Source: JAVBPT01 sp031549455 (GTDB taxonomy: Bacteria > Bacillota > Clostridia > Lachnospirales > JAKSVV01). Taken from it: a DNA stretch of 64,000 nt. The number at the start of each line of letters is the position of its first letter. Positions within the stretch are counted from its first letter, which is position 1. The position numbers and the translations under genes are program-made. Under the pieces are notes generated by a model, which searched no databases, was not told the origin of the DNA, and saw only the letters and a program-made list of their open reading frames with translations. The DNA lies in contig JAVBPT010000005.1 of assembly GCA_031549455.1 (NCBI GenBank), forward strand, positions 1-64,000, given 5' to 3'. This document shows positions 17,914 to 27,200 of the stretch, one piece after another.

Positions 17914-18978
17914 GTGAAAAAAGTAGTATTTACAGGCGGTGGCACCAGTGGTCACGTCACGCCCAATATTGCGCTAATCGAAAAATTGAGGAAAGAAAAG
18001 GAACTGGAGATCCATTACATTGGTGGTAAAGAGGGAATGGAAAAGAACTTAATTGAAAAGGTGGGGATTCCGTATCACGGAATTTCAACAGGAAAGCTCA
18101 GGAGATATTTTAGCACCAAAAATTTTACCGATCCAATTCGTGTGATCGCGGGCCTTTTTGAAGCCAAGAAAATAATCGATGAAATCAAACCCAGTGTAAT
18201 TTTTTCAAAAGGCGGCTTTGTATCTGTGCCAGTGGTGATTGCTGGGTGGATCAGTAAGGTTCCGGTGATTATACATGAGTCGGATCTCACCTCTGGACTG
18301 GCCAACCGAATCGCGCTTCCATTTGCAACAGAGGTCTGCATCAGCTTTCCGGAGACGGAGAAGCATTTGAAAAACAAGAAGGTAGAGCTCACAGGAATGC
18401 CCATAAGAGAAGAATTGTTCTCCGGCTCCTCCGAAATGGGGTATAGCATTACGGGATTCTCAAGGAATAAAAAGGTGATTATGGTAACAGGCGGAAGCCT
18501 AGGGGCGCAAAGGATCAATGCGGTTATTCGGGGTTGTATTGAAAGCTTATCAGGAGAGTATCAAATCATTCACCTGTGTGGAAAAGGGAAAAAGGAGCAA
18601 AAACTAGATCAGATAGAAGGCTATAGACAATATGAATATGTAAATGAAGAATTAAAGCATCTATTTGCAGTCTCCGATATAATCATCAGTAGAGCAGGGG
18701 CGAACACTATCTATGAGATGTTACTCCTGAAGAAGTTAAATATTCTTATTCCCCTATCTAAAAAGGCGAGTAGAGGAGACCAGATTCTGAATGCCAACTC
18801 ATTTGAAAGACAAGGGTTTAGCAAGGTGATTCCGGAGGAAGAGCTAACAGAGGAAAGGCTACAAGAGGCCATTGGCGAGGTAAGAGAAGAAGCAAAAAAC
18901 TATCAAAACGCAATGAATAAGAGCACAGTAAGCAATGGAACAGAGAAGATCGTACAAAAGATAAAAAAATATATATGA
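17914..18978 (+). CDS. murG: UDP-GlcNAc:lipid I N-acetylglucosaminyltransferase MurG
   Basis: A 354-residue GT-B glycosyltransferase with the N-terminal loop TGGGTSGHVTPN, the HESD segment for acceptor binding, TGGSLGAQRIN and the SRAGANTIYE donor loop. MurG converts lipid I to lipid II on the inner membrane face. The start is GTG with GAGGAG upstream. Canonical murD lies elsewhere at 43161, so the mur genes are scattered in this genome. Confidence 0.97.
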   Translation: MKKVVFTGGGTSGHVTPNIALIEKLRKEKELEIHYIGGKEGMEKNLIEKVGIPYHGISTGKLRRYFSTKNFTDPIRVIAGLFEAKKIIDEIKPSVIFSKGGFVSVPVVIAGWISKVPVIIHESDLTSGLANRIALPFATEVCISFPETEKHLKNKKVELTGMPIREELFSGSSEMGYSITGFSRNKKVIMVTGGSLGAQRINAVIRGCIESLSGEYQIIHLCGKGKKEQKLDQIEGYRQYEYVNEELKHLFAVSDIIISRAGANTIYEMLLLKKLNILIPLSKKASRGDQILNANSFERQGFSKVIPEEELTEERLQEAIGEVREEAKNYQNAMNKSTVSNGTEKIVQKIKKYI

Positions 18979-18990
18979 AGATGGTGAAGT

Positions 18991-20031
18991 ATGTTCTGGA
19001 AAAAGAAAAGAGACACGGAAATCTTAGAGATCAATTATAAAAAAGAGAACAAAGTGATGCAGGAACTTTTTAAAATCAGTTATAACACCAAAGATTTTAA
19101 AAAGGCGACTGCAGATATTGTTCAGATTATGCTCAAATACTATAGCATCGATTTTTTTAGCATTTTTTTGTATGACGGAAGATTAAAGATCTCAAGCACC
19201 AACGTGGCGAAGAACTATCTTTCTGATCTCGAACATTTCATCAATGATATATATGTTTCCAAATTTAGCGACAGCGCTGAGGTGGATGCCTACGTATTAA
19301 AGTCAGAACAACCCATCAACTATCCAACAGGGTTTGAGAGAGGAATCAAATACATCATGTTTATTCCGCTTAGAATTAATGAAACGGTTGGAGCAGTTTT
19401 AATTGAAAACAATCGAGTTAGCATCACACAGGATGAGGTCGAGTTTTTTGAACTCATTGCCAACAACATTGCGCTGATCATTCAAAACTTTATGTATCTA
19501 AAAAAGATTTTGGATTCAGCAAACTTGGATGGGCTAACCAGAATATATAATCGACGCTATCTGAATGAGCATTTATCCAATGAAATGGAAGCCGCAAGAA
19601 GGACGGGAAAGATCGTCTCGGCTTGTATCTTTGATATTGATCATTTCAAAAACTTCAATGATTCCTATGGCCACCTTCATGGGGACAAGGTGCTGATCGA
19701 GGTGAGTAAGTATGTACAATCTGCGATTGGCAGTTATGATGTATTATATCGATATGGTGGGGAAGAATTTGTGATCTATATGCCAGAACAATCCCTACAG
19801 GACGCGGTGAGAGAGGCCGACACGATCAGAAGAGGCATTGAAAACCTGGCGATTTATACTGATCGGAATGAGATTACAAAAGTAACCGCAAGTTTTGGTG
19901 TGGCGAGTTTTCAGGGAGAAAATATTGATTTAAAAGAATGGATTGGACGAGCAGATAAGGCGATGTATCTCTCAAAACAGACCGGACGGAATAGAGTATT
20001 AAGTTATGAGGATGTTTTAAAGGCGGAGTGA
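18991..20031 (+). CDS. Diguanylate cyclase with N-terminal GAF-like sensor
   Basis: A 346-residue protein. Residues about 20-170 look like a GAF domain. A GGDEF domain follows from about residue 180 with LDGLTRIYNRRYL, FDIDHFKNFND and the active-site loop YGGEEF. An intact GGEEF predicts synthesis of cyclic di-GMP. The RxxD inhibitory site was not obvious. No membrane segment is present. In a flagellated bacterium it may affect the switch between swimming and attachment. Confidence 0.93.
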   Translation: MFWKKKRDTEILEINYKKENKVMQELFKISYNTKDFKKATADIVQIMLKYYSIDFFSIFLYDGRLKISSTNVAKNYLSDLEHFINDIYVSKFSDSAEVDAYVLKSEQPINYPTGFERGIKYIMFIPLRINETVGAVLIENNRVSITQDEVEFFELIANNIALIIQNFMYLKKILDSANLDGLTRIYNRRYLNEHLSNEMEAARRTGKIVSACIFDIDHFKNFNDSYGHLHGDKVLIEVSKYVQSAIGSYDVLYRYGGEEFVIYMPEQSLQDAVREADTIRRGIENLAIYTDRNEITKVTASFGVASFQGENIDLKEWIGRADKAMYLSKQTGRNRVLSYEDVLKAE

Positions 20032-20032
20032 G

Positions 20033-21040
20033 ATGTATAGGGTGAGCAAGCTCAGTAAAATAGTTGGAAAAAAGGAAGTCTTAAAAGACATTGAGTTCTC
20101 CATGGAAAATGGAGAACGTCTTGGTATTGTAGGACTTCATTCGTCTGGGAAAACTGTTTTATTGGAAATCTTAGCGGGGGTTTTAAAGCCCACTTCTGGG
20201 ATTGTGGAATATCAATACACAAATCTATATCAACAGGGGGCCACAGCCATTCGATCCGATATCAGCTATGTTCCGAGCTCCTCTATTTTATATCCTTATT
20301 TAACAGTGGAGGAATATTTTGAACTCATCTGTAACCTTAAAAACATTGTACATAGAAAAGAGATTGAAGAAGAAATTAAGAACATATTAGAACGATTCAG
20401 ATTGTTCGAGATTCGGCAAAAAAAGATTAGCAAGCTGACGCGAACACTAAAACAAAAAATCAATGTGGCGCAAGCTTTGATTGGAAATCCAAAACTGATT
20501 ATTATGGACGAGCCCACCTCCTTATTTGAACCCACGCTCTCTGCTGAAATCAAGGGGATCATTAAAAGCATTAGTGGCGAAGTGAGCATGGTAATTGCAT
20601 CACATGCGCTATCAGAGGTAACGTATGTGTGTGATAAGATCATGGTGTTAGATAAGGGAAGGATATTTGCAAACGAGTCTAAGCAAAATTTAAATAAGAA
20701 CTTTTATCAGAGAAACATCCTCAAAGTGGAAATTGACGGGGCAGAAGAGGAGATTCGAAAAGCGCTAGAAGATATTTCGGAAATTTTGAAATTGAATATT
20801 ACAAGGAAAGAAAACGGACATGTAGGTGTAATGATTGAGCTGGACAAATCGGTAGACATTAGAAAGCAGGTGTTTCAAAGACTTTCAAACATCCATGTTC
20901 CGATTTTAGACATGACACTTGAACCGATTACCATAGAAGAATTATTTAACAAATTAAATGATACCCAAAAAGAGGTTTTGGGCGGTAAGATTATTGACAT
21001 CAAAACCAAAAGACTCACACTGGGAGGCAAAGATGAATAA
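20033..21040 (+). CDS. ABC transporter ATP-binding protein, Gld-like, atypical signature
   Basis: A 335-residue protein with Walker A GLHSSGKT near residue 37 and Walker B LIIMDEPTSLFEP. A switch histidine is seen in VIASHALSE. The signature motif is atypical: SKLTRTLKQK stands where LSGGQ is expected. A C-terminal extension of about 100 residues follows the nucleotide-binding domain. It starts two bases after the GGDEF gene stop. It is first of three overlapping genes (ATPase, permease, GldG-like) that resemble GldA-GldF-GldG systems. Confidence 0.9.
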   Translation: MYRVSKLSKIVGKKEVLKDIEFSMENGERLGIVGLHSSGKTVLLEILAGVLKPTSGIVEYQYTNLYQQGATAIRSDISYVPSSSILYPYLTVEEYFELICNLKNIVHRKEIEEEIKNILERFRLFEIRQKKISKLTRTLKQKINVAQALIGNPKLIIMDEPTSLFEPTLSAEIKGIIKSISGEVSMVIASHALSEVTYVCDKIMVLDKGRIFANESKQNLNKNFYQRNILKVEIDGAEEEIRKALEDISEILKLNITRKENGHVGVMIELDKSVDIRKQVFQRLSNIHVPILDMTLEPITIEELFNKLNDTQKEVLGGKIIDIKTKRLTLGGKDE

Positions 21041-21743
21041 GATTTTGTATCTCACGAAAAAAGAAATCAAAGCCATTTTGTTTTCGCCGTACACCATTAT
21101 TTTATGGTTGGTCTACTTCTCTCTTTTTGGCTACCTCGTTTTGTCTCAGATTAATGCCTCGCATAAAACAAACTTGGAACTAATCTTTCCCAACCTTCTA
21201 ATTATTTTTCTCTTTTTTATACCTCTTTTAAGCTGCAAGTCTTTATCAGATGAAAAAAAGAATGGAACTTACAAATTATATGTGATGACGCCAACCTCTG
21301 TCTTTGAATTATTAGCCAGCAAGTTTTTGAGCATTTATGTTATTGCGGTCTTGGCTTTCTTTATCAATCTGCTTCAGATTCTTTGCGTCAGGGTGATTGG
21401 AATCATTAGCTTTCGATTTATCTTCACTTCCTTTATCGGTTTCTTTCTCATCTCGTTTGCATTTGTCTCCATCTGCATTTTCATTTCCGCCATTTTTGAT
21501 CACCACCATTATTCGTTTATGGTGAGCTTTTTGACGTTGCTTTTTATATTTGCGTTAAACACTTTAAATGACAAACTGCCGGGTGCTCTAAGCATATTTT
21601 ATAGCCAGATCGGACTTTTTAGGAGCTTCACTCCTTTTGCAAATGGTGTTCTGAACGGGTTTCATATAATCAACTACATTTTCGTTGGCGTTTTGTTTTT
21701 TTATCTTACACATCTTGTGATTGAAAAGAGGTGGGTAGAATGA
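21033..21743 (+). CDS. ABC-2 type permease, GldF-like
   Basis: A 236-residue membrane protein starting at ATG 21033 with GGGAGG upstream, overlapping the ATPase gene by 8 bases. It has about six hydrophobic helices beginning YTIILWLVYFSLFGYLVL. The cytoplasmic segment LLSCKSLSDEKKNGTYKLYVMTP is typical of ABC-2 permeases that follow the EKRxGT pattern. The exported substrate is unknown. Confidence 0.9.
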   Translation: MNKILYLTKKEIKAILFSPYTIILWLVYFSLFGYLVLSQINASHKTNLELIFPNLLIIFLFFIPLLSCKSLSDEKKNGTYKLYVMTPTSVFELLASKFLSIYVIAVLAFFINLLQILCVRVIGIISFRFIFTSFIGFFLISFAFVSICIFISAIFDHHHYSFMVSFLTLLFIFALNTLNDKLPGALSIFYSQIGLFRSFTPFANGVLNGFHIINYIFVGVLFFYLTHLVIEKRWVE

Positions 21744-22996
21744 AGAAGTATTATTACTATTTCTTAATGGGACTCTTTTTAATCAATCTGTTTTTCTACT
21801 TTTTTAACCCGGAAGTTGACCTCAGCAGAAATCGGATCAATTCTATTTCTACCTCTTCCAAAAGAATCTTAAAAGAACTGAAGAATGAGGAGATTGAGAT
21901 TCTATTTTTCTCTGCCATTTCAGATGATGAGAGCAGTTACGTGCTATCCAAGATACAGACCATCTTTAAGCAGTTTAAAAAGTACAATCCAAGGATGAAA
22001 TGCAAGGTGATCGATCTAGACGAGCATCCCAATGAGATCTTAAAATATAAAGAGGCCACTTACAAAAGTATTTTGATTCAGGTAAATGATAAAATATTAA
22101 ATATCGATTTTGAATCCTATGCCAAGAAGCAGGATGAATATCTCGAATTGGATATTGAAAACCAGATTATTGGTTCACTAGAGCGATTGGCAACAAGAGA
22201 CAATGTGATCTATTATGTGGACACACATGGGGAGGAGTTTGCCTCTGAAAAACTTAGTCATTTTAGAGTCTTGTTGGGAAATATGGGCTATCGTTTTGAG
22301 GAGATCAGCCTGCTAGAACAGGAATTGACTCATCAAACGATTTTTCTTTTTTCTCCAGAGACGGACCTCGCCAAAGAGGAGATTGAGGCGCTCTATGAAA
22401 TGGTCTTTAGAGGAAATAGGATCTGGATAGGATTTGATTTAAATAAGCAGGAAAAGCAAAACCAATTTCTCGAGTTTTGCGACTATTTGGGTTTCACAAT
22501 TGCAGACGATGTTCTGATCGATCCTGTTTTGGATACGGGACTAATCGGACGATTTTTTGAACATGAGATCACAAAAAGTTTATCCACCACCATAAAATAT
22601 ATTACCTTTCCAAATGCGAGGGAAATGCACTATAGTGAAAACAACATACTTAACTTTAAAAATGTGGTTGTATCGGACGAGATAGTTAAAAATTCAATCA
22701 ACAACTTCATCTCGAACCCATTGATCATCTCGGGAGATGATGGAAAAAGTAAGATACTTGTATCCAGCGGGATTGATTTTCTAAATAACGCAAATCTAAA
22801 GGATAACAAAGCTTTTGTACTGCATTTACTTGACTGGTTGGATCCAAAGGTAGGCCTTGGAATTCGTAAGATTAAAGATCAGTCCACCTTTGTAAAAACA
22901 GGAAAAGTGCAGTATTCCATTGCCTTTACCCTGATGGTAATCCTGATTCCACTAGGCTCGTACGCTGCGGCAAGATGGATTAAAAAGAGGGTGTAA
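21740..22996 (+). CDS. GldG-like extracytoplasmic ABC-associated protein
   Basis: A 418-residue protein beginning at ATG 21740, an ATGA overlap with the permease gene. It has an N-terminal membrane helix (YYYYFLMGLFLINLFFYFF), a large outside domain with the family pattern VDLSRNRINSISTSSKRILKEL, a DTHGEE segment and a second membrane helix near the C terminus. The layout matches GldG-type subunits of ABC-2 systems. The Flavobacterium gliding role cannot be assumed for a Clostridia member. Confidence 0.85.
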   Translation: MKKYYYYFLMGLFLINLFFYFFNPEVDLSRNRINSISTSSKRILKELKNEEIEILFFSAISDDESSYVLSKIQTIFKQFKKYNPRMKCKVIDLDEHPNEILKYKEATYKSILIQVNDKILNIDFESYAKKQDEYLELDIENQIIGSLERLATRDNVIYYVDTHGEEFASEKLSHFRVLLGNMGYRFEEISLLEQELTHQTIFLFSPETDLAKEEIEALYEMVFRGNRIWIGFDLNKQEKQNQFLEFCDYLGFTIADDVLIDPVLDTGLIGRFFEHEITKSLSTTIKYITFPNAREMHYSENNILNFKNVVVSDEIVKNSINNFISNPLIISGDDGKSKILVSSGIDFLNNANLKDNKAFVLHLLDWLDPKVGLGIRKIKDQSTFVKTGKVQYSIAFTLMVILIPLGSYAAARWIKKRV

Positions 22997-22997
22997 C

Positions 22998-23026
22998 TTG
23001 ACTTAGGATGTAACCTATGATATAAA
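22998..23026 (+). promoter_or_regulatory. Sigma-A promoter for the 23065 gene
   Basis: TTGACT (22998-23003), a 17-base spacer and TATAAA (23021-23026). The predicted transcript start near 23033 favours the ATG at 23065 over the one at 23044. Confidence 0.75.
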
Positions 23027-23064
23027 TATGAAATAGGCTGGGAATGAGTATTTTAGGAGAAATT

Positions 23065-24507
23065 ATGAGTTTGAAAGAGTGGGGAATATCTTTACTTAAA
23101 GCAGTATTAGCGCACAAAAAGGAAAGGACAAGGATGGATTATCACGGAGAGGAGATCCATTACCAGATTCACCTTTCGGGAGGCAGAAAGATCGAGCTAA
23201 TCGTTAAGAATGGGGTCCTTTTTGAAAGAGTGGACGGGAAGGAATGCTTTCCCCGCTCATTGCCACTGGATTACTGGAGTGAGAGAGGGGATATATTAAA
23301 AGCAAGGAACATACCAAAGGAAGTTATGGACGTACTGAGCTATAAAGGAGACAGACAGTTTGCTGCTGTTCTTTTGCTTTGTGCATTTGCCCCGTCTATA
23401 TTGGAGAATGATTCTGTGGTAGGGGTCAGCACCTATCTCTTTGAAGAACCCATTTCCGCTGAATACATTCCGACCACAGAGGAAAATTGTCTAAAGGAAG
23501 TAGACAGGGAAAAGGAAGAAGACCTTGCGTATTTTTTTACAGATTACTCGTTTTTGGAAGATAGAAAGCCAACCGGACAAATCCAGATTTCGAAGGGAAT
23601 AGTCCGCTTTTATTATAAGGATCAGTTGGTCCGGGAAATGCCAATTTTAGAATTTATCGACTCGAGAGGAGGATCCTATCCAAAAGAGGCAGCACCTTAT
23701 ATGGATACGGTGACTTTAATGGCGCTACAAAAACCCAAATATACCGTCACATATTCTACAAACCAATATAGAAAAGAAGAGGATGGGCGTTTTACCCAAA
23801 TCATTTTGAAGAGGGAATTAAGTGGAGAACATAGGATCGTAAGAGAGAATGATCCAATTAGTAGATATAAAATACAAAACAGTCTAATGGACGTATATGA
23901 AGTAATAGTGGCAAAGGGGGAGGTTTACATCACTCGAAACCAGGCCACAACTTTTGAAACAGGATCAGTGGAGTGTTTTGCTGGACGTTTTGGAATATGG
24001 GAGAGTAAGATGATTCCAACCAATCGTCTAATGGATAGCGTGATGTGTAAAGTGGTAAAAAAATTCTCTAAGTTTGAAGAGGAGTATGGAAGAGGATCAG
24101 CAGGTGCAACATTCAGATGCATTAAAAGGGTTGAGGAAACTTATGAAGAGAATGCAAAAGAGAAAAGGTATGAGATGACGAGCGAAAAGGGCGAACAATT
24201 TAAGCTTACTGAAGTAGGGGAGTGGATTTATATAGAAAAAGATGGAGAGGCATGTATTCCAATGGAGAGGGACCATTTCTTGTGTCGTCATTTTGCGGAT
24301 GCTCCACTGAGGCAAATGGCGTCCATTCCAAAAATCATCTTAGCAGGAATGCTTCAATATGACATGGCCTTTCCGATGAATATTTATGAAAAAGATGAGG
24401 AGGGAACCATGATTCAGCAGAGCGAGATAACAGGATTGTCCAGCAAAATTAAGCATATTCTGGAGGTTCGTGAAGTAGAAGGGAGTGAAAACGAACTAGG
24501 GGAGTAA
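23065..24507 (+). CDS. Unrecognised 480-residue protein
   Basis: The protein starts at ATG 23065, six bases after AGGAGA; an in-frame ATG lies seven codons upstream, close to the predicted transcript start. I recognise no family. It has no signal peptide or membrane segment, is rich in charged residues, and alternates beta-like stretches such as EIHYQIHLSGGRKIELIVKN, which suggests a multi-domain beta-rich cytoplasmic protein. It has its own promoter. Style and gene structure resemble the two orphan genes at 10877 and 12016, but no clear sequence similarity was seen by eye. Confidence 0.75.
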   Translation: MSLKEWGISLLKAVLAHKKERTRMDYHGEEIHYQIHLSGGRKIELIVKNGVLFERVDGKECFPRSLPLDYWSERGDILKARNIPKEVMDVLSYKGDRQFAAVLLLCAFAPSILENDSVVGVSTYLFEEPISAEYIPTTEENCLKEVDREKEEDLAYFFTDYSFLEDRKPTGQIQISKGIVRFYYKDQLVREMPILEFIDSRGGSYPKEAAPYMDTVTLMALQKPKYTVTYSTNQYRKEEDGRFTQIILKRELSGEHRIVRENDPISRYKIQNSLMDVYEVIVAKGEVYITRNQATTFETGSVECFAGRFGIWESKMIPTNRLMDSVMCKVVKKFSKFEEEYGRGSAGATFRCIKRVEETYEENAKEKRYEMTSEKGEQFKLTEVGEWIYIEKDGEACIPMERDHFLCRHFADAPLRQMASIPKIILAGMLQYDMAFPMNIYEKDEEGTMIQQSEITGLSSKIKHILEVREVEGSENELGE

Positions 24508-24540
24508 TAGGTTGGGAATAAATAAAAAGGAGAAGGGCAA

Positions 24541-25225
24541 TGAACAAAATGTATGAAGGAAAGACAAAAGATGTTTATGCAATGAGGACGGAACACTTAT
24601 GCTAGCATTTAAAGATACCGCAACGGGAAAGGATGGCGTGTTTGATCCAGGAGCCAATGAGGTGGGGTTGACAATGGGTGGACTTGGGAGAGTATCTCTA
24701 AAGCTGTCTGCCTATTTTTTTCAAAAAATCTCAGAAGCCGGGATTCCAAGATTCTGATCTAGGAAATGGAACCATGACCGTTCGGAAGGCGAGACCTTTT
24801 GGAATGGGCTAGAGTTTATCTGTAGAAGAGTTGCAACCGGCAGTTTTATTCGAAGGTATGGAAGCATTGCGCGTGAGGGACAAAACTTAGGTGCTCTTGT
24901 GGAAGTCACACTAAAAGATGATGCAAAGGGTGATCCGCTCATTACAGAGGATGCTTTGATCGCATTAAATGTGATGACAGAGGAAGAATATAGAACATGT
25001 AAGAAAATGACGCAAGAGTTGACCTGGTTGATTGACGATGAACTTTTTGATAGGGGTCTAAACCTCTGGGATATCAAGTTTGAGTTTGGAAGTGATGAAA
25101 GCAGAGAGATTATTTTGATGGATGAGATTTCCGGTGGAAATATGAGAGTATTCGATGATAACGGAGCGAAGATCGGACCGATTGAGCTAGCGGATCGAAT
25201 GGTTCCAGAAATAGAAATGGAATAA
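24541..25225 (+). pseudogene. purC: purC (SAICAR synthase) broken by frameshifts
   Basis: The sequence encodes a recognisable phosphoribosylaminoimidazole-succinocarboxamide synthase in pieces. MNKMYEGKTKDVYAM begins in one frame and stops near 24606. LAFKDTATGKDGVFDPGAN continues in a second frame to a TGA near 24755. GNGTMTVRKARPFG lies in a third. From about 24808 the second frame resumes (GLEFICRRVATGSFIRRYG through DEISGGNMRVF to the stop). At least three frame changes and a small deletion around 24750 are needed to explain this. The enzyme catalyses an inosine-monophosphate pathway step, so loss would affect de novo purine synthesis. Sequencing error cannot be excluded but would need several events. 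Confidence 0.88.
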
Positions 25226-25238
25226 CCAAATATAAGTT

Positions 25239-25272
25239 AAAAGCATCACTTTTTAAAGTGATGCTTTTATTT
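25239..25272 (+). terminator. Intrinsic terminator after purC remnant
   Basis: AAAGCATCACTTT pairs with AAAGTGATGCTTT around 25240-25267, followed by T-rich sequence. Confidence 0.9.
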
Positions 25273-25368
25273 TCTTTCAAAAAAACGAATGAAAACGCAA
25301 AAAAATGAAAAAATATATACAAACGATTTTAGCAGTTTTTAAAAATATATAATGGGGGGTATTAAAAA

Positions 25369-27114
25369 ATGATTATAGCTCATAACATGCCAGCCATCAA
25401 TACCTATAATAAAAAGGTACAGGTAGAGGGCTTGCAATCCAAGAGTATGGAAAAATTATCATCTGGATCTAGAATCAATCGTGCAGGAGATGATGCCGCA
25501 GGGCTATCCATCTCCGAAAAAATGAGAGCACAGATTAGGGGATTAAACCAAGCCTCAAGAAATGCACAGGATGGGATCAGTATGATTCAAACCGCAGAGG
25601 GAGCGCTATCAGAGACCCATTCTATTATTCAAAGAATGAGAGAGTTATCCATTCAAGCCGCCAATGACACCAATCAGGAAATGGATAGGCAGGCTTTACA
25701 GGGGGAGTTTGGACAGCTTACATCGGAAATCAATCGAATTGCAAACACCACAGAATTTAATGGAATGAAGCTTCTGGATGGAAGCAAATCGGAGTATTCT
25801 TTCTTGTCAGATCGAACAGTGGTTAAATCCGGAAATCTGACACCAACCGATATACAGTATTCAACCGGTGCAACCTGGGGAGACAATAGCACTCACTTTA
25901 AAATTACGGATGGCGGAATCCCTGCAAATGCAGGGGTAAAGATCGGAGGCACGGACCCCATTGATTGGGGTACACTAGATGCAGCCGAGACCAACACCAT
26001 TACCATTACCAAAAATGCCTCAAAGTCCACATTTGAGATTGATATTAGTGCAACGGATAAAGGAGCACCACCCCAGTCTACAACCATTACAGCGGATCAA
26101 ATGGTTTTAAATGGCGATAAGTATATCTATGATAACCATGGGATCAAATTTGAGATTAGTAAAAAAGAATTTGATGCTGCAAAAGATGGATCAACAGTAG
26201 CAATCGACTTAAATAGGGGAAATACCACCGGGATAGTGGATAGTACAAATGCCAACTACACCACAGAAAATGACTGGAAAACAAACGATAGAGGACTGTT
26301 TAGTCTTGGAAATGTGACCGTGATAGCAGCGGCGGATCCAAAAGATGATTTGAGACTTGCGGGTGTGACACAAATGAAAATTTCCGTAGCAGATGCCAAT
26401 GCAGCCACCGCCAAACTCACAGTTGAGTATTTAAACTCAAAAGGAGAGGTAATCAATAAGGAAGAAATTGTTCCTGGTGCGGCTTTATCGGCAACAGCCA
26501 ACACCAGCAAGACATTTAACTCAAGTGGGATCTCATTCACCCTTGACATCACAGGCGATCTATCAGAGGCGGTTGATGCAGAGATTACACTGGACCTATC
26601 ACAGAAGCTAGGTCTGGATAAGGTGCAGAATGGGCAGGCAGACAATTCCTCTGCATTCCATGTGGGAGCCAACGCAAATCAAGCAATCCGAATGAGCTTT
26701 AGCGACATGAGAGCAGGAGCACTTGGGATTGTGTCTAATACACCTGGAGATGGATACACAAACGTAAGAAATGTAACCAACGGAACAGACTCTGCCCTTG
26801 TGGAATATTCACTGGACCTAACCAGTCTGGAAAATGCAAATATTGCAATTACAAAGTTGGATTATGCGCTGAACGCAGTGTCACAGGAGAGAAGTAAATA
26901 TGGGGCAATTCAAAACAGGCTCGAGTATACTATCAATAACCTAAACACCGGAGCAGAAAACATGCAGGCGGCAGAATCTCGTATTAGAGATGTGGATATG
27001 GCCAAAGAAATGATGAATCTAACAAAGACCAACATCTTGCAACAGGCATCACAAGCTATGCTTGCGCAGGCAATGCAGTCCCCAAGAGGTGTTTTACAAT
27101 TATTGCAACAATAA
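25369..27114 (+). CDS. Flagellin (first of three)
   Basis: A 581-residue flagellin. The D0/D1 N-terminal part (MIIAHNMPAINTYN to about residue 150) and C-terminal part (ERSKYGAIQNRLEYTINNLNTGAENM to LQLLQQ) are typical. A surface-exposed middle of roughly 300 residues differs most from the other two copies. It polymerises into the filament after export by the flagellar type III system. The ribosome site is an unusual GGGGGG run near 25354. A sigma-D promoter is not clear here, unlike the next two genes. Confidence 0.97.
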   Translation: MIIAHNMPAINTYNKKVQVEGLQSKSMEKLSSGSRINRAGDDAAGLSISEKMRAQIRGLNQASRNAQDGISMIQTAEGALSETHSIIQRMRELSIQAANDTNQEMDRQALQGEFGQLTSEINRIANTTEFNGMKLLDGSKSEYSFLSDRTVVKSGNLTPTDIQYSTGATWGDNSTHFKITDGGIPANAGVKIGGTDPIDWGTLDAAETNTITITKNASKSTFEIDISATDKGAPPQSTTITADQMVLNGDKYIYDNHGIKFEISKKEFDAAKDGSTVAIDLNRGNTTGIVDSTNANYTTENDWKTNDRGLFSLGNVTVIAAADPKDDLRLAGVTQMKISVADANAATAKLTVEYLNSKGEVINKEEIVPGAALSATANTSKTFNSSGISFTLDITGDLSEAVDAEITLDLSQKLGLDKVQNGQADNSSAFHVGANANQAIRMSFSDMRAGALGIVSNTPGDGYTNVRNVTNGTDSALVEYSLDLTSLENANIAITKLDYALNAVSQERSKYGAIQNRLEYTINNLNTGAENMQAAESRIRDVDMAKEMMNLTKTNILQQASQAMLAQAMQSPRGVLQLLQQ

Positions 27115-27138
27115 AATATGAGAAATCATATTTTTTTT
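27114..27138 (+). terminator. Intrinsic terminator after first flagellin
   Basis: ATATGA (27116-27121), loop GAAA, TCATAT (27126-27131), then eight T. Confidence 0.85.
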
Positions 27139-27141
27139 GTA

Positions 27142-27168
27142 TAAAGTTTTGAAAAAAGTGTTCGACAT
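27142..27168 (+). promoter_or_regulatory. Sigma-D (sigma-28) type promoter of second flagellin
   Basis: TAAA (27142-27145), 15 bases, then TTCGACAT (27161-27168), close to the flagellar sigma consensus TAAA-N15-GCCGATAT. Confidence 0.75.
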
Positions 27169-27200
27169 ACAGAGTAAGAAATAAAACTCGGAGGTTTAAA

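Noticed and set aside
26256..26672. Long antisense frames within flagellins (also 28082-28471, 29359-29778)
   Set aside because: Shadows caused by the codon use of the flagellin genes; repeated at equivalent positions in the paralogues without ribosome sites.
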